The notes beneath the pieces are model-generated. The model was not told the DNA's origin and searched no databases. It saw only the letters and a program-made list of their open reading frames with translations. Below, one piece after another: positions 17,562 to 24,178 of a stretch of 33,542 nucleotides of DNA (its first letter is position 1; each line of letters begins with the position of its first letter). Origin of the DNA: Caenicola sp034331105 (lineage in GTDB: Bacteria > Synergistota > Synergistia > Synergistales > Synergistaceae); NCBI GenBank assembly GCA_034331105.1, contig JAXQGB010000017.1, positions 1 to 33,542 of the forward strand, given 5' to 3'. Position numbers and translations under genes: made by a program.

Positions 17562-18311
17562 CTACATAATGCCCCTTATTTCAGGTTTAACTAGTGACTG
17601 ATAGACAAAGTTTACAAGTGTCACAATATCAAATACTGGCAACCCAGTAACGTCCCTAATGTCCTGTGCATAAGGCGGCATATTTGTACATTCGAGTACA
17701 ATGGCACCGATGTCAGGATTATCTCGTACTAACCGAGCCGCAACTTCACGATGTTCCTCTCTTGCTTTGTCAATATCTAGTTCCAAAGCGTTCTCTATTA
17801 ATGTGCGAGAAAAATGCTTTTGTTCAGTTGTTTCCAGGCCCGTTATTACATAGGGAACATTTTCTATTCCAGCACCTTGCATCTGTTTCTCCGTGAGAGA
17901 AGATGCATTGACACTTATGATACCGACTTTTTGTGATGGTTTTAGCATTTTGTGAATCATCGGTATCATTAGCAATGTAGAGGTAAAAATGGGTACATCG
18001 ATCGCTTCTGCGAGTTGTTTCTGGAACATTGCTAGAAATCCGCAATTAGTTGTGATTGCAGAAACACCTTCAGCTACAAGTTCATTTGCAGCAACGATGA
18101 ACGGTTCAAGTAAACTAGGGTCACTTTCCTCCACAACTCGTTTGACCGATGCACCCTTTACAATTTTGTAAAGCACGGGAAAATCCCAAGTCCAAGCGTT
18201 CCCCATTTCACCTGGAATACGTGGAAATTGAGTATGCAACATCAGTATCCCTATGGGAAACCCATATATATTCTTCCCGCCGTTTACTTTGCCGCTGGAA
18301 ATTGTTCTCAC
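17562..18311 (-). CDS. Asp/Glu/hydantoin racemase superfamily protein
   Basis: The 249-aa protein has the two-cysteine arrangement of the cofactor-independent racemase superfamily: TTNCGFLA (Cys90) and VLECTNMPPY (Cys208), which act as paired acid/base residues. Members include aspartate, glutamate and hydantoin racemases, and maleate isomerase or arylmalonate decarboxylase relatives. The N-terminus (GFPIGILMLHTQFPRIPGEMGN) is not typical of glutamate racemase MurI, so a catabolic role is likely. It begins with GTG at 18311; GAGG lies 8 bases upstream, directly after the binding-protein stop codon. Placed between binding protein and permease, it probably interconverts isomers of the imported compound. 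Substrate unknown. Confidence 0.8.
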   Translation of the reverse strand: MRTISSGKVNGGKNIYGFPIGILMLHTQFPRIPGEMGNAWTWDFPVLYKIVKGASVKRVVEESDPSLLEPFIVAANELVAEGVSAITTNCGFLAMFQKQLAEAIDVPIFTSTLLMIPMIHKMLKPSQKVGIISVNASSLTEKQMQGAGIENVPYVITGLETTEQKHFSRTLIENALELDIDKAREEHREVAARLVRDNPDIGAIVLECTNMPPYAQDIRDVTGLPVFDIVTLVNFVYQSLVKPEIRGIM

Positions 18312-18323
18312 AAAAGCATCCTC

Positions 18324-19304
18324 TTATTTAATGTAACCTTTTTCACGATAATACTTTTCAGCTCCTGGGTGAAGAGGAGCTTGTCCACCCTCCCAAGCTT
18401 TTGTGGAATCAAATTGTTTAGTTGTCTCGTTGATGGCTCGTATGCGATCAGGATTTTCACAAATTGCCTTCGTAACACGATAAACAACATCATCCGGAAC
18501 ATCTTTGTGGCAAACTATTTGGACAGCACATGAAATGCTCTGAACATCCTCAGTCATGAATTTATAACCACCTGCGGGGATCTTCGTAGGTTTTAGTGCG
18601 TAATTTTTCCAAAGATAATCCTGAAGATCTTTTGTCATGTTAATCATATGCAGATTGCGACCTATCGACGCTTCCATCACCGCTGTCCAGGGAACGGCTA
18701 TCATGCCCAACATAAACTCAATCTGGCGATCTTTCATAAGTACAGACTGATCACCGTAGCCGGCATGTGTTACTTTTCCGCCCCATGACTTGATCGTGTT
18801 GTAATCAGCTTTATAATAACCAAGAATTTTGCGGAATATCCATTCATCTGAAGTACCGACACGTTCAACTGCAAGTTTGATCGGTGGTTTTTGTTCCATC
18901 AATTCCTTAAACGTTTTAGCCTTTACGGTTTCATCAACAACTATTTGAATATAGTTATCGCCAAAACCGGTTGCGACAGACCTGATGTTGTCATATTTAC
19001 TTGGGAAGGGATCTTCGCCTTTATAAGCAGCCAAAGTAAAGGGGATGAATGAGAGCGAAAATTCAAGTTGTTTTTCGCCCAGTCGAGGTAGATTTGCAAG
19101 ACCGCTGCCCGGTACAACTTGCATGTTGATTTCTGCATCGTGATGTGCAACTACTTCAGCCACTCCTGCAAGTGTGTTGTACCAACCGCCTCCTGCACCG
19201 CCAGCCCCTGCGCGCACTGCAATTTGAGCTGCAAATGCAGGGGTAATGGAAAGAGAAAGAAGAACAAAAACAAAAACACATTTGATCAAAAGACTTTTTT
19301 TCAT
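18324..19304 (-). CDS. TAXI-family TRAP solute-binding protein
   Basis: The 326-aa periplasmic binding protein has a cleavable signal peptide (positively charged MKKSLLIK, hydrophobic core, probable cleavage after PAFA). The mature N-terminus RAGAGGAGGGWYNTLAGVAE corresponds to the glycine-rich ligand loop of TAXI proteins. TAXI proteins often bind glutamate-like or other carboxylic acids. It delivers substrate to the fused permease encoded downstream. AAAGGAGGG lies 7 bases before the ATG, the strongest ribosome site in this operon, matching the high demand for binding proteins. A hairpin with a T-run separates it from the oxidoreductase gene upstream. Confidence 0.93.
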   Translation of the reverse strand: MKKSLLIKCVFVFVLLSLSITPAFAAQIAVRAGAGGAGGGWYNTLAGVAEVVAHHDAEINMQVVPGSGLANLPRLGEKQLEFSLSFIPFTLAAYKGEDPFPSKYDNIRSVATGFGDNYIQIVVDETVKAKTFKELMEQKPPIKLAVERVGTSDEWIFRKILGYYKADYNTIKSWGGKVTHAGYGDQSVLMKDRQIEFMLGMIAVPWTAVMEASIGRNLHMINMTKDLQDYLWKNYALKPTKIPAGGYKFMTEDVQSISCAVQIVCHKDVPDDVVYRVTKAICENPDRIRAINETTKQFDSTKAWEGGQAPLHPGAEKYYREKGYIK

Positions 19305-19323
19305 GGTGTACCCTCCTTTTATT

Positions 19324-19336
19324 CGGCTTAATGCCG
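19324..19336. repeat. Small hairpin in the binding-protein leader
   Basis: CGGC-ttaat-GCCG lies just upstream of the AAAGGAGGG ribosome site of the solute-binding protein gene. It is short and may only protect the 5' end of a processed message. Confidence 0.3.
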
Positions 19337-19347
19337 TTTTATATTTG

Positions 19348-19379
19348 AAAAAATCGTGTTCTAGTCTAGCTCTACACGA
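19348..19379 (-). terminator. Terminator-like hairpin between oxidoreductase and binding-protein genes
   Basis: On the minus strand TCGTGT pairs with ACACGA across 14 bases that can pair further (CTAG-A-CTAG), then TTTTTT follows. The stem is short, so it is probably a partial (attenuating) terminator. It would separate expression of the oxidoreductase from the transporter genes. Confidence 0.45.
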
Positions 19380-19411
19380 AAATTTCCCAATTATTACTAA
19401 CCCCCCAATAA

Positions 19412-20584
19412 TTACTTTTTTGAAAAGAGACGATTAGGGGAGTATGCTTTAAGAGATTCTCCCTCACCATTCACAATTAATTCTGCCAATTGACGCCCCG
19501 TCTCCGGAGCAAGTGCGATACCGTCTCCCTCATGTCCTGCGGCCATAATAAATCCTTCAACGCCATTGACTGGTCCGAGATAAGGCAAACCGTCTGGCGT
19601 ATAAGGTCGTAATCCTGCAAAAGAACGGATCATCGAAACATTTTTTAATGCAGGGAAAAAATGTAGTGCTCGCTTAGCTATCGCTTCTACGATCAACTCG
19701 TTGGTACTTCTATCGAAACCAACGAATTCTCTGCTACTGCCAAGAAGAATGTTTCCTTCACTTGTCTGCTCCATCACCATACCGATCCCTTTTTGAAAAG
19801 CAAAATCATTTGATTTTTCTGCTATTGAAGGATCATGCTTGATCGCTATATAACGTGCTTCCAGGAAAATTCCTTTTAGATATGGATCAATTTGTTCGCT
19901 AATTAATATTTCTCCCTTACGAGGAATCACAGGGGTATCAAGACCGACCATTTTTGATATCTCTGATGCCCACGCTCCTGCTGCATTTATGACGCAAGCA
20001 GTGGAGATTGTCCCCGCTGTTGTGTGTACTTTTGAGACAGCATTGTTCTTAAGATCTATGCCGGTAACACTTGTATGCTTAAGAAAAGAACACCCCATAT
20101 CCATTGCTTCGTTTAAGAACGCAAGTGTTGCCTTCATTGGATTTATATGAGCATCTTTAGGACAATGAGTTGCTGCCAAAACGCAATGTGAAAGTCCAGG
20201 TTGTTTTTTTCTTGCTTCGTCGCCACTAATCATAGTAATAGGTGCACCTAATGCACGTTGTTCTTCCAGAATACGTGAAATTATTTTATACTCATCTTCT
20301 GTCTCAATTAATATCATGCCACCTTGTTGTACAAAACCAAATTCGTATTTGATTTGTTTTGCTAGATCTGCGTAGAGATCTACGCTACGTATTGCCATTT
20401 CCATTTTGGGGCCTGAAGGCTTAGATTGTATAAATAGCGTTCCATCGCATGCTCCTGAACTACCTTTGGCAGCAATGTCTCGTTCCACAACGATTACTTC
20501 TTTGCCCGCTTTTGTGAGAAAATATGCTATAGAAGCTCCAATAATTCCGCCACCTATAATTACAACTTCTGCATTTCTTGACAT
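19412..20584 (-). CDS. FAD-dependent oxidoreductase, DAO family
   Basis: The 390-aa flavoenzyme starts with a Rossmann dinucleotide-binding motif (VVIIGGGIIGASIAYFLTKAG, G11-x-G13-xx-G16, with an acidic residue at VVERD). It ends with the second FAD-contact region typical of the glycine/D-amino-acid oxidase family (IRSFAGLRPYTPDGLPYLGPV, then AAGHEGDGIALAPETG). These enzymes oxidise the C-N or C-O bond of D-amino acids, glycine derivatives, sarcosine or 2-hydroxyacids. In an anaerobe it is more likely a dehydrogenase than an oxygen-using oxidase. It is the first gene after the operon promoter. No signal peptide is seen, so it is cytoplasmic. Exact substrate unknown. Confidence 0.9.
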   Translation of the reverse strand: MSRNAEVVIIGGGIIGASIAYFLTKAGKEVIVVERDIAAKGSSGACDGTLFIQSKPSGPKMEMAIRSVDLYADLAKQIKYEFGFVQQGGMILIETEDEYKIISRILEEQRALGAPITMISGDEARKKQPGLSHCVLAATHCPKDAHINPMKATLAFLNEAMDMGCSFLKHTSVTGIDLKNNAVSKVHTTAGTISTACVINAAGAWASEISKMVGLDTPVIPRKGEILISEQIDPYLKGIFLEARYIAIKHDPSIAEKSNDFAFQKGIGMVMEQTSEGNILLGSSREFVGFDRSTNELIVEAIAKRALHFFPALKNVSMIRSFAGLRPYTPDGLPYLGPVNGVEGFIMAAGHEGDGIALAPETGRQLAELIVNGEGESLKAYSPNRLFSKK

Positions 20585-20616
20585 ATGGAAACCCCCATAG
20601 AAACATTATTAATAAT

Positions 20617-20649
20617 CAATTGCCACTCTTATTTGATGAGCAACAATTG
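20617..20649. promoter_or_regulatory. Imperfect inverted repeat at the operon start, candidate operator
   Basis: CAATTGCCACTC and GAGCAACAATTG form 12-base arms with 9 matching pairs across a 9-base gap. The repeat lies immediately downstream of the -10 box of the catabolic operon, where a bound regulator would block initiation. The FCD-type regulator encoded just upstream is the obvious candidate. Confidence 0.5.
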
Positions 20650-20650
20650 T

Positions 20651-20679
20651 ATTATATGTCAGAGAACATTAAAATTCAA
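20651..20679 (-). promoter_or_regulatory. Promoter of the catabolic operon
   Basis: The minus strand reads TTGAAT (20674-20679), a 17-base spacer and TATAAT (20651-20656), a close match to the housekeeping sigma consensus. It lies 67 bases upstream of the FAD-oxidoreductase start and just after the regulator's terminator. Confidence 0.75.
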
Positions 20680-20722
20680 CCCGTCTTTTTTAAAAATAAT
20701 TATTGATCAGAAATTATCATTG

Positions 20723-20755
20723 AAAAAACAAAAGGAGCCGCCGTGAGGCGACTCC
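20723..20755 (-). terminator. Rho-independent terminator of the regulator gene
   Basis: On the minus strand GGAGTCGCC pairs with GGCGGCTCC over nine positions (one T-G wobble) across TCAC. TTTTGTTTTTT follows. It isolates the regulator gene from the operon promoter. Confidence 0.85.
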
Positions 20756-20779
20756 AAAATTATTGTTTATATTGTACGG

Positions 20780-21508
20780 TTATGGTCTGAGCTTTGAACT
20801 TAAAAGATGTTCCGCGTAATTGATAACATCAGAAAGGTGCATTCCCATCAGCTGTGCAGCTTTTTCGGGATCCTGAGCCTTGATAGCATGAACAATCATT
20901 TCATGTGACGTATTTAAAGGGTGGTTATAAAGTTTGAAAGTACCTATGAAGAAATCTTGCCACTGTACAGAAAGGCCAATAAACTCATAAAGACTTTTGA
21001 GCAATGGAACTCGCGCTATAGACATAATCTCACGATGAAATCCGGTTGATAGATCTGAATAACTCTCATTCTTTTCCATTCCAGCATATTGAGCCTTAAC
21101 AATATTCTCTAGTCTTTTAATTTCTTCTGGTGTTGCCTTTAATGCAGCTTGATAAGCAGCTTCTCGCTCAAGTGCTCTGCGCGCTATTAAAATATTTATG
21201 ACATTAGACTCACCGCTTGAACTAGGGATAAGAGTGTTAAGCATTTCCCCCATTTTTAGAGTCTCACGCAATTCTTGCAGCCTAGAGCGTCCTTCATTAG
21301 TAATAACGTGACCCTGAAAACCCTTCCTTTCAAGCAAACCTTTTAGCCTAAAACTACGCATAGCTCGTCCGATTCCGGCTTCGCTTATCTTAATATCTTG
21401 AGATTTTAAATATTCTAACAAAGTACAGGCCCCAAGGGGCTCTTCGTACCTTTCCATGATTTCAAGTATGGGATATTCCAAGAATCGACTGTTGTCTCTT
21501 GTCTCCAC
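20780..21508 (-). CDS. FCD-domain transcriptional regulator with NrpR-type winged helix
   Basis: The 242-aa regulator has an N-terminal winged helix resembling the NrpR N-domain (ILEIMERYEEPLGACTLLEYL, IKISEAGIGRAMRSFRLKGLL) rather than the usual GntR helix-turn-helix. The C-terminal part is an FCD ligand-binding domain of the FadR group (ARRALEREAAYQAALKAT, FHREIMSIARVPLLKSLYEF, SHEMIVHAIKAQDPEKAAQLM then MHL), with the His residues that bind a metal in this family. Such regulators sense organic acids. GTG at 21508 is preferred because AGGGTGG lies 8 bases upstream; the longer form from 21583 lacks a ribosome site. It has its own terminator and sits upstream of the six-gene operon, so it most likely senses that pathway's substrate. 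Confidence 0.85.
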   Translation of the reverse strand: METRDNSRFLEYPILEIMERYEEPLGACTLLEYLKSQDIKISEAGIGRAMRSFRLKGLLERKGFQGHVITNEGRSRLQELRETLKMGEMLNTLIPSSSGESNVINILIARRALEREAAYQAALKATPEEIKRLENIVKAQYAGMEKNESYSDLSTGFHREIMSIARVPLLKSLYEFIGLSVQWQDFFIGTFKLYNHPLNTSHEMIVHAIKAQDPEKAAQLMGMHLSDVINYAEHLLSSKLRP

Positions 21509-21879
21509 TTCAATTACCACCCTTCGATAAAAAATGTCACATTCAAAAATTTTATTTAAATAAATTATAAGCGTTAAGATCAAAAACTAGATAATAATGA
21601 TATAAAAGTTTTGGAGTGTTTATTGCAGCTTATGAAATTCCAGTTGTCTTGTTTTTGGAACAGCTCAAGTTTCTAAAATATCACAATGGTTATAAGTCCC
21701 TACCATATTCCGAAATTCTATACATAGTTATCTTTGCTAAAAAAAGATAGCTGGCGAAAGGCAACGTCTACCAAAAATAAGTAGGAAGTAAAATACAAAT
21801 CTGTTGAGAGTCGGTTGGTTAGGACAAAAAAATAAAGGATTGATCCCGGCTCGAAGGCATACCGGAACAACTAGGATTT
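21509..21879. other. Intergenic region upstream of the regulator
   Basis: About 370 AT-rich bases with no supported gene. A structured-looking stretch (about 21738-21778, GATAGCTGGCGAAAGGCAACG) did not match a riboswitch consensus I could confirm. The regulator's promoter is presumably here, but no clear hexamer pair stands out. Confidence 0.4.
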
Positions 21880-21953
21880 AGATTGTCAATTCACAGCGGT
21901 TTGAAGAAAAACGGCAAATTCTCCGCGCGGACAGAGCTCCCGTCCGCTTAGCC
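21880..21953. repeat. Dispersed mosaic repeat, short copy
   Basis: Contains TCAATTCACAGCGGTTTGAAG, GGCAAATTCTCCGC and the pair GCGGAC...GTCCGCTTA. The same motifs recur at 22.4, 26.4-26.55 and 29.28-29.45 kb. Confidence 0.55.
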
Positions 21954-22139
21954 TTATTCTATCTTCTCTCTTACGCCCATTACAGTTTCTGTTCGCTTCT
22001 TTCCTTTCGGGATCTCGGGCGGGTATGGGGTGATGCAGTATTCCTGCATCGTTTCGGTCCAGGCCTCGTAGTCGCTCATCCCGGGGACTATCTTCTGCAA
22101 ATTGGTCATCTCTTTTTTCGTTATTTTTGCCAACAACAT
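21954..22139 (-). CDS. Doubtful small ORF between repeats
   Basis: A 61-codon frame (or 51 codons from the inner ATG at 22109) with a non-repetitive middle: KIVPGMSDYEAWTETMQEY, then PPEIPKGKKRTETVMGVRE. No strong ribosome site precedes either start and no family was recognised. Repeat copies flank it on both sides, so it may be the remnant of a gene eroded by repeat recombination, or a real small protein. Confidence 0.3.
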   Translation of the reverse strand: MLLAKITKKEMTNLQKIVPGMSDYEAWTETMQEYCITPYPPEIPKGKKRTETVMGVREKIE

Positions 22140-22164
22140 TGCGAGTTTCTTTGCTTCGAGATGG

Positions 22165-22520
22165 CCGGGAGGGTCATCCGGCCTGGCAAGCGATAGGCAA
22201 GCGTGGGCAAGCAGTCGGCAAGCAATTGGTAAAGGCTGGCGGAGAGTACGTCCGCGGGGAATTGTCGCTTATGCACGCCGGAGAATATACGAGAAATACA
22301 CTCGTGGTGAATTCGCAGCAAGGATCACGCTGCGGGGAATTTGCCGTTCTTGAACGGCGAAGAATTAAAGATTGAAGGACCAATTCACCGCGGTTTGAAG
22401 CGATGCAAATTCTCCACCTAAGGTTATCTCTTCCTTCCCCTACAACCGTTTCACTACCGCTTCACTATAGTTTCACGCCGACGGTACTCCGGCAGCTTCA
22501 CCACTGTAAAGGCGAATTCA
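22165..22520. repeat. Dispersed mosaic repeat, long copy A
   Basis: About 350 bases built from blocks shared with other intergenic copies: GGCAAGCGATAGGCAAGC, TCCGCGGGGAATTGTCGC (22251-22268), GAGAAATACACTCGTGGTGA...GATCACGCTGCGG (22291-22337), TTCACCGCGGTTTGAAGCG...GCAAATTCTCC and GTTTCACTACCGCTTCAC (22448-22465). The last four also occur, in order, near 26.26-26.47 kb. The short ORFs across it are not credible genes. Confidence 0.75.
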
Positions 22521-22526
22521 CCGCAG

Positions 22527-22697
22527 CTATTTCGGAGTTTTCTTCTTATAGAGGAAAAGAAACAACGCCGTGGCAGAGAGGAGCATCAGGCCGGTCATGT
22601 AGGGTGCCGGCATTTCAACTGCGATCTGTCCCCTCGCCCTGAAGCTGAAAGGAGTTTTGCCGGGGGTTCCTATACTCAGGCTTTTTGTGCTTTTCAT
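22527..22697 (-). CDS. Small single-pass membrane protein
   Basis: The 56-aa product starts at an ATG with AGGAGGG 6 bases upstream, a strong ribosome site. After a polar N-terminus (MKSTKSLSIGTPGKTPFSF) comes one hydrophobic helix (MTGLMLLSATALFLFLY) and a KKKTPK tail. The charge pattern suggests the C-terminus stays in the cytoplasm. It lies 86 bases downstream of the hemerythrin gene on the same strand. No family recognised. Alternatively it is the conserved tail of a decayed surface protein, since hydrophobic-plus-lysine ends occur in sorted proteins. Confidence 0.5.
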   Translation of the reverse strand: MKSTKSLSIGTPGKTPFSFRARGQIAVEMPAPYMTGLMLLSATALFLFLYKKKTPK

Positions 22698-22783
22698 CGA
22701 ATTCCCTCCTAAAAAGTCCATCCGTGCTGATGCGTGGATCAGAATCATGTTTATTAACTACATACTCTGCTGTCCTTTTCCCG

Positions 22784-23227
22784 TTAAAGCATAATTTTAA
22801 TGTATGCGCCAATCAACAGGGAAGCCGGATACAGCACCTCTTCTTCCGTTTTGGCGTGCAAAGTCAATTTTTCGGCGAAGCGCGCATAATCCATCTTATT
22901 TTCTTTTATTGAAGCCTCTGTGAGGATCTTGAGGGCTGCAACGATCGCTGCGTGCTCTTCAAGCATCTCAGGAAGTTCGGCCTTCAACCTGTCGGTCATT
23001 GTCAGGACTTCTCCCATTTCCGGAGTGACTTGTCCCGTCGTTAATACTGACAATAAGCCAAGGGGAGGCATCGCATATTCTTCTTCTTTTAAAAAATGAG
23101 AATGTAATACTTTCGCCACACCCTTCGCAGCTTCTCCGGTTGCCCCTCCTGCCTTTGTTGCTTCAACAAGTTCCGCATGAAGCTCTTCATGTTCTAATAT
23201 TAATGAATGAGGAATTTCAATTTTCAT
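22784..23227 (-). CDS. Hemerythrin-like (HHE-domain) protein
   Basis: The 147-aa four-helix protein carries the His/Glu metal-ligand pattern of the HHE cation-binding domain: LILEHEELHAEL, VLHSHFLKEEEYAMP, LEEHAAIVAAL and LHAKTEEEVLYPA. Related proteins hold a di-iron site and bind oxygen or take part in oxidative or nitrosative stress responses. ATG at 23227 is preferred because AAAGGAGA lies about 8 bases upstream; the frame open to 23320 overlaps the region before the OFOR beta stop without a ribosome site. It directly follows the OFOR genes, consistent with protecting oxygen-sensitive iron-sulfur enzymes. Cytoplasmic, with no signal peptide. Confidence 0.85.
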   Translation of the reverse strand: MKIEIPHSLILEHEELHAELVEATKAGGATGEAAKGVAKVLHSHFLKEEEYAMPPLGLLSVLTTGQVTPEMGEVLTMTDRLKAELPEMLEEHAAIVAALKILTEASIKENKMDYARFAEKLTLHAKTEEEVLYPASLLIGAYIKIML

Positions 23228-23326
23228 AGTCCTGTCTCCTTTGAGAGTTTCTTTGAACTGATCAGCGATGATCATGGCTATGTCTGTCTGTTTTATTGAG
23301 ACCTTGCGGACACTTACCATCAGACA

Positions 23327-24178
23327 TTACATGCGTTTATTCAGAAATTGCCTTATTTTTCCCTCTCTGCTTTTAAGATCCACTGGAGTGGATATCAATT
23401 TCTCATCAAAGGTTGGAGCTTCCTTCTTGTAGAAAACTCCCAGTGGGATACGTGAATCGGAATTATAGTCCCATTCCCGAATCGCATTAAACGCAGCCTG
23501 GAAATCGCCGGGATCATGGTTTTCTAGTTCGTAAACTCGCTTGGCATAGTATTCATAAAGATTGTTAAAGGTCACACACACCTGCAGCACATCGACCAAT
23601 GCGAATCCTTTATGCATGATCGCCTCTCTAAACAAACGTGTTAGAAGGTTCATTCCCTGAGAGGTGCCCCGTGCCAGATAAGTGGCTTGGCTTGCCAGCA
23701 TAAGTTCCAGAGGATTTAAGGGAGATTCCATGCTGCCATTAGGGGTAGAGCCCCCCTTGAATCCCAGCTGCGATGTGGGACTGTATTGAAAAGCGGTCAG
23801 GCTGTATAGGCGGTTATTGTGGATAATGACTGTGATATCAATATTTCTTTTAGCTGCAAAGATCAAATGTTCAAGCCCTTCTCCATAGGCATCGCCGTCA
23901 CCGGCGAAGCAAATGACCTTCAATCCGGAGTTGGCCATTTTGATTCCCTCGGCAATGGGTATGCATCTGCCGTGAATAGAATAGAAACTATTGACATTCA
24001 CATAATCCACAATCTTGCCATGGCAGCCTATCCCAGAGAGAAGAACAAATTTCTCAGGAGGGCTGCCCTCTTCACCCAATTCATTCAAGACTTTTTTGAT
24101 CCCATTCAAGATCGCGAAATTACCGCACCCCGGACACCAGGTGTTTGGGGTCGATGTATCCAGATTGCTCTGACTCAT
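23327..24178 (-). CDS. 2-oxoacid:ferredoxin oxidoreductase, beta subunit
   Basis: The 283-aa ThDP-binding subunit has the ThDP/Mg motif GDGDAYGEGLEH (from Gly93) ending in IHNN (Asn121-122). Four cysteines expected to hold one 4Fe-4S cluster in two-subunit enzymes are present: Cys15 and Cys18 in WCPGCG, Cys52 in GIGCHG and Cys201 in QVCVTFNN. It oxidatively decarboxylates a 2-oxoacid with CoA, passing electrons to ferredoxin or another carrier. Its ATG overlaps the alpha stop (ATGA), so the subunits are translationally coupled. Closest in type to KorB-like beta subunits, but the substrate cannot be assigned. Confidence 0.93.
   Translation of the reverse strand: MSQSNLDTSTPNTWCPGCGNFAILNGIKKVLNELGEEGSPPEKFVLLSGIGCHGKIVDYVNVNSFYSIHGRCIPIAEGIKMANSGLKVICFAGDGDAYGEGLEHLIFAAKRNIDITVIIHNNRLYSLTAFQYSPTSQLGFKGGSTPNGSMESPLNPLELMLASQATYLARGTSQGMNLLTRLFREAIMHKGFALVDVLQVCVTFNNLYEYYAKRVYELENHDPGDFQAAFNAIREWDYNSDSRIPLGVFYKKEAPTFDEKLISTPVDLKSREGKIRQFLNKRM

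Noticed and set aside
21738..21778. Riboswitch-like stretch upstream of the regulator
   Set aside because: I could not fit it to a known riboswitch consensus on either strand and saw no convincing nested stems.
22102..22383. Several overlapping 60-80 codon frames near 22.2 kb
   Set aside because: They cover the mosaic repeat in multiple frames on both strands, with Arg/Cys-rich translations and no ribosome sites.
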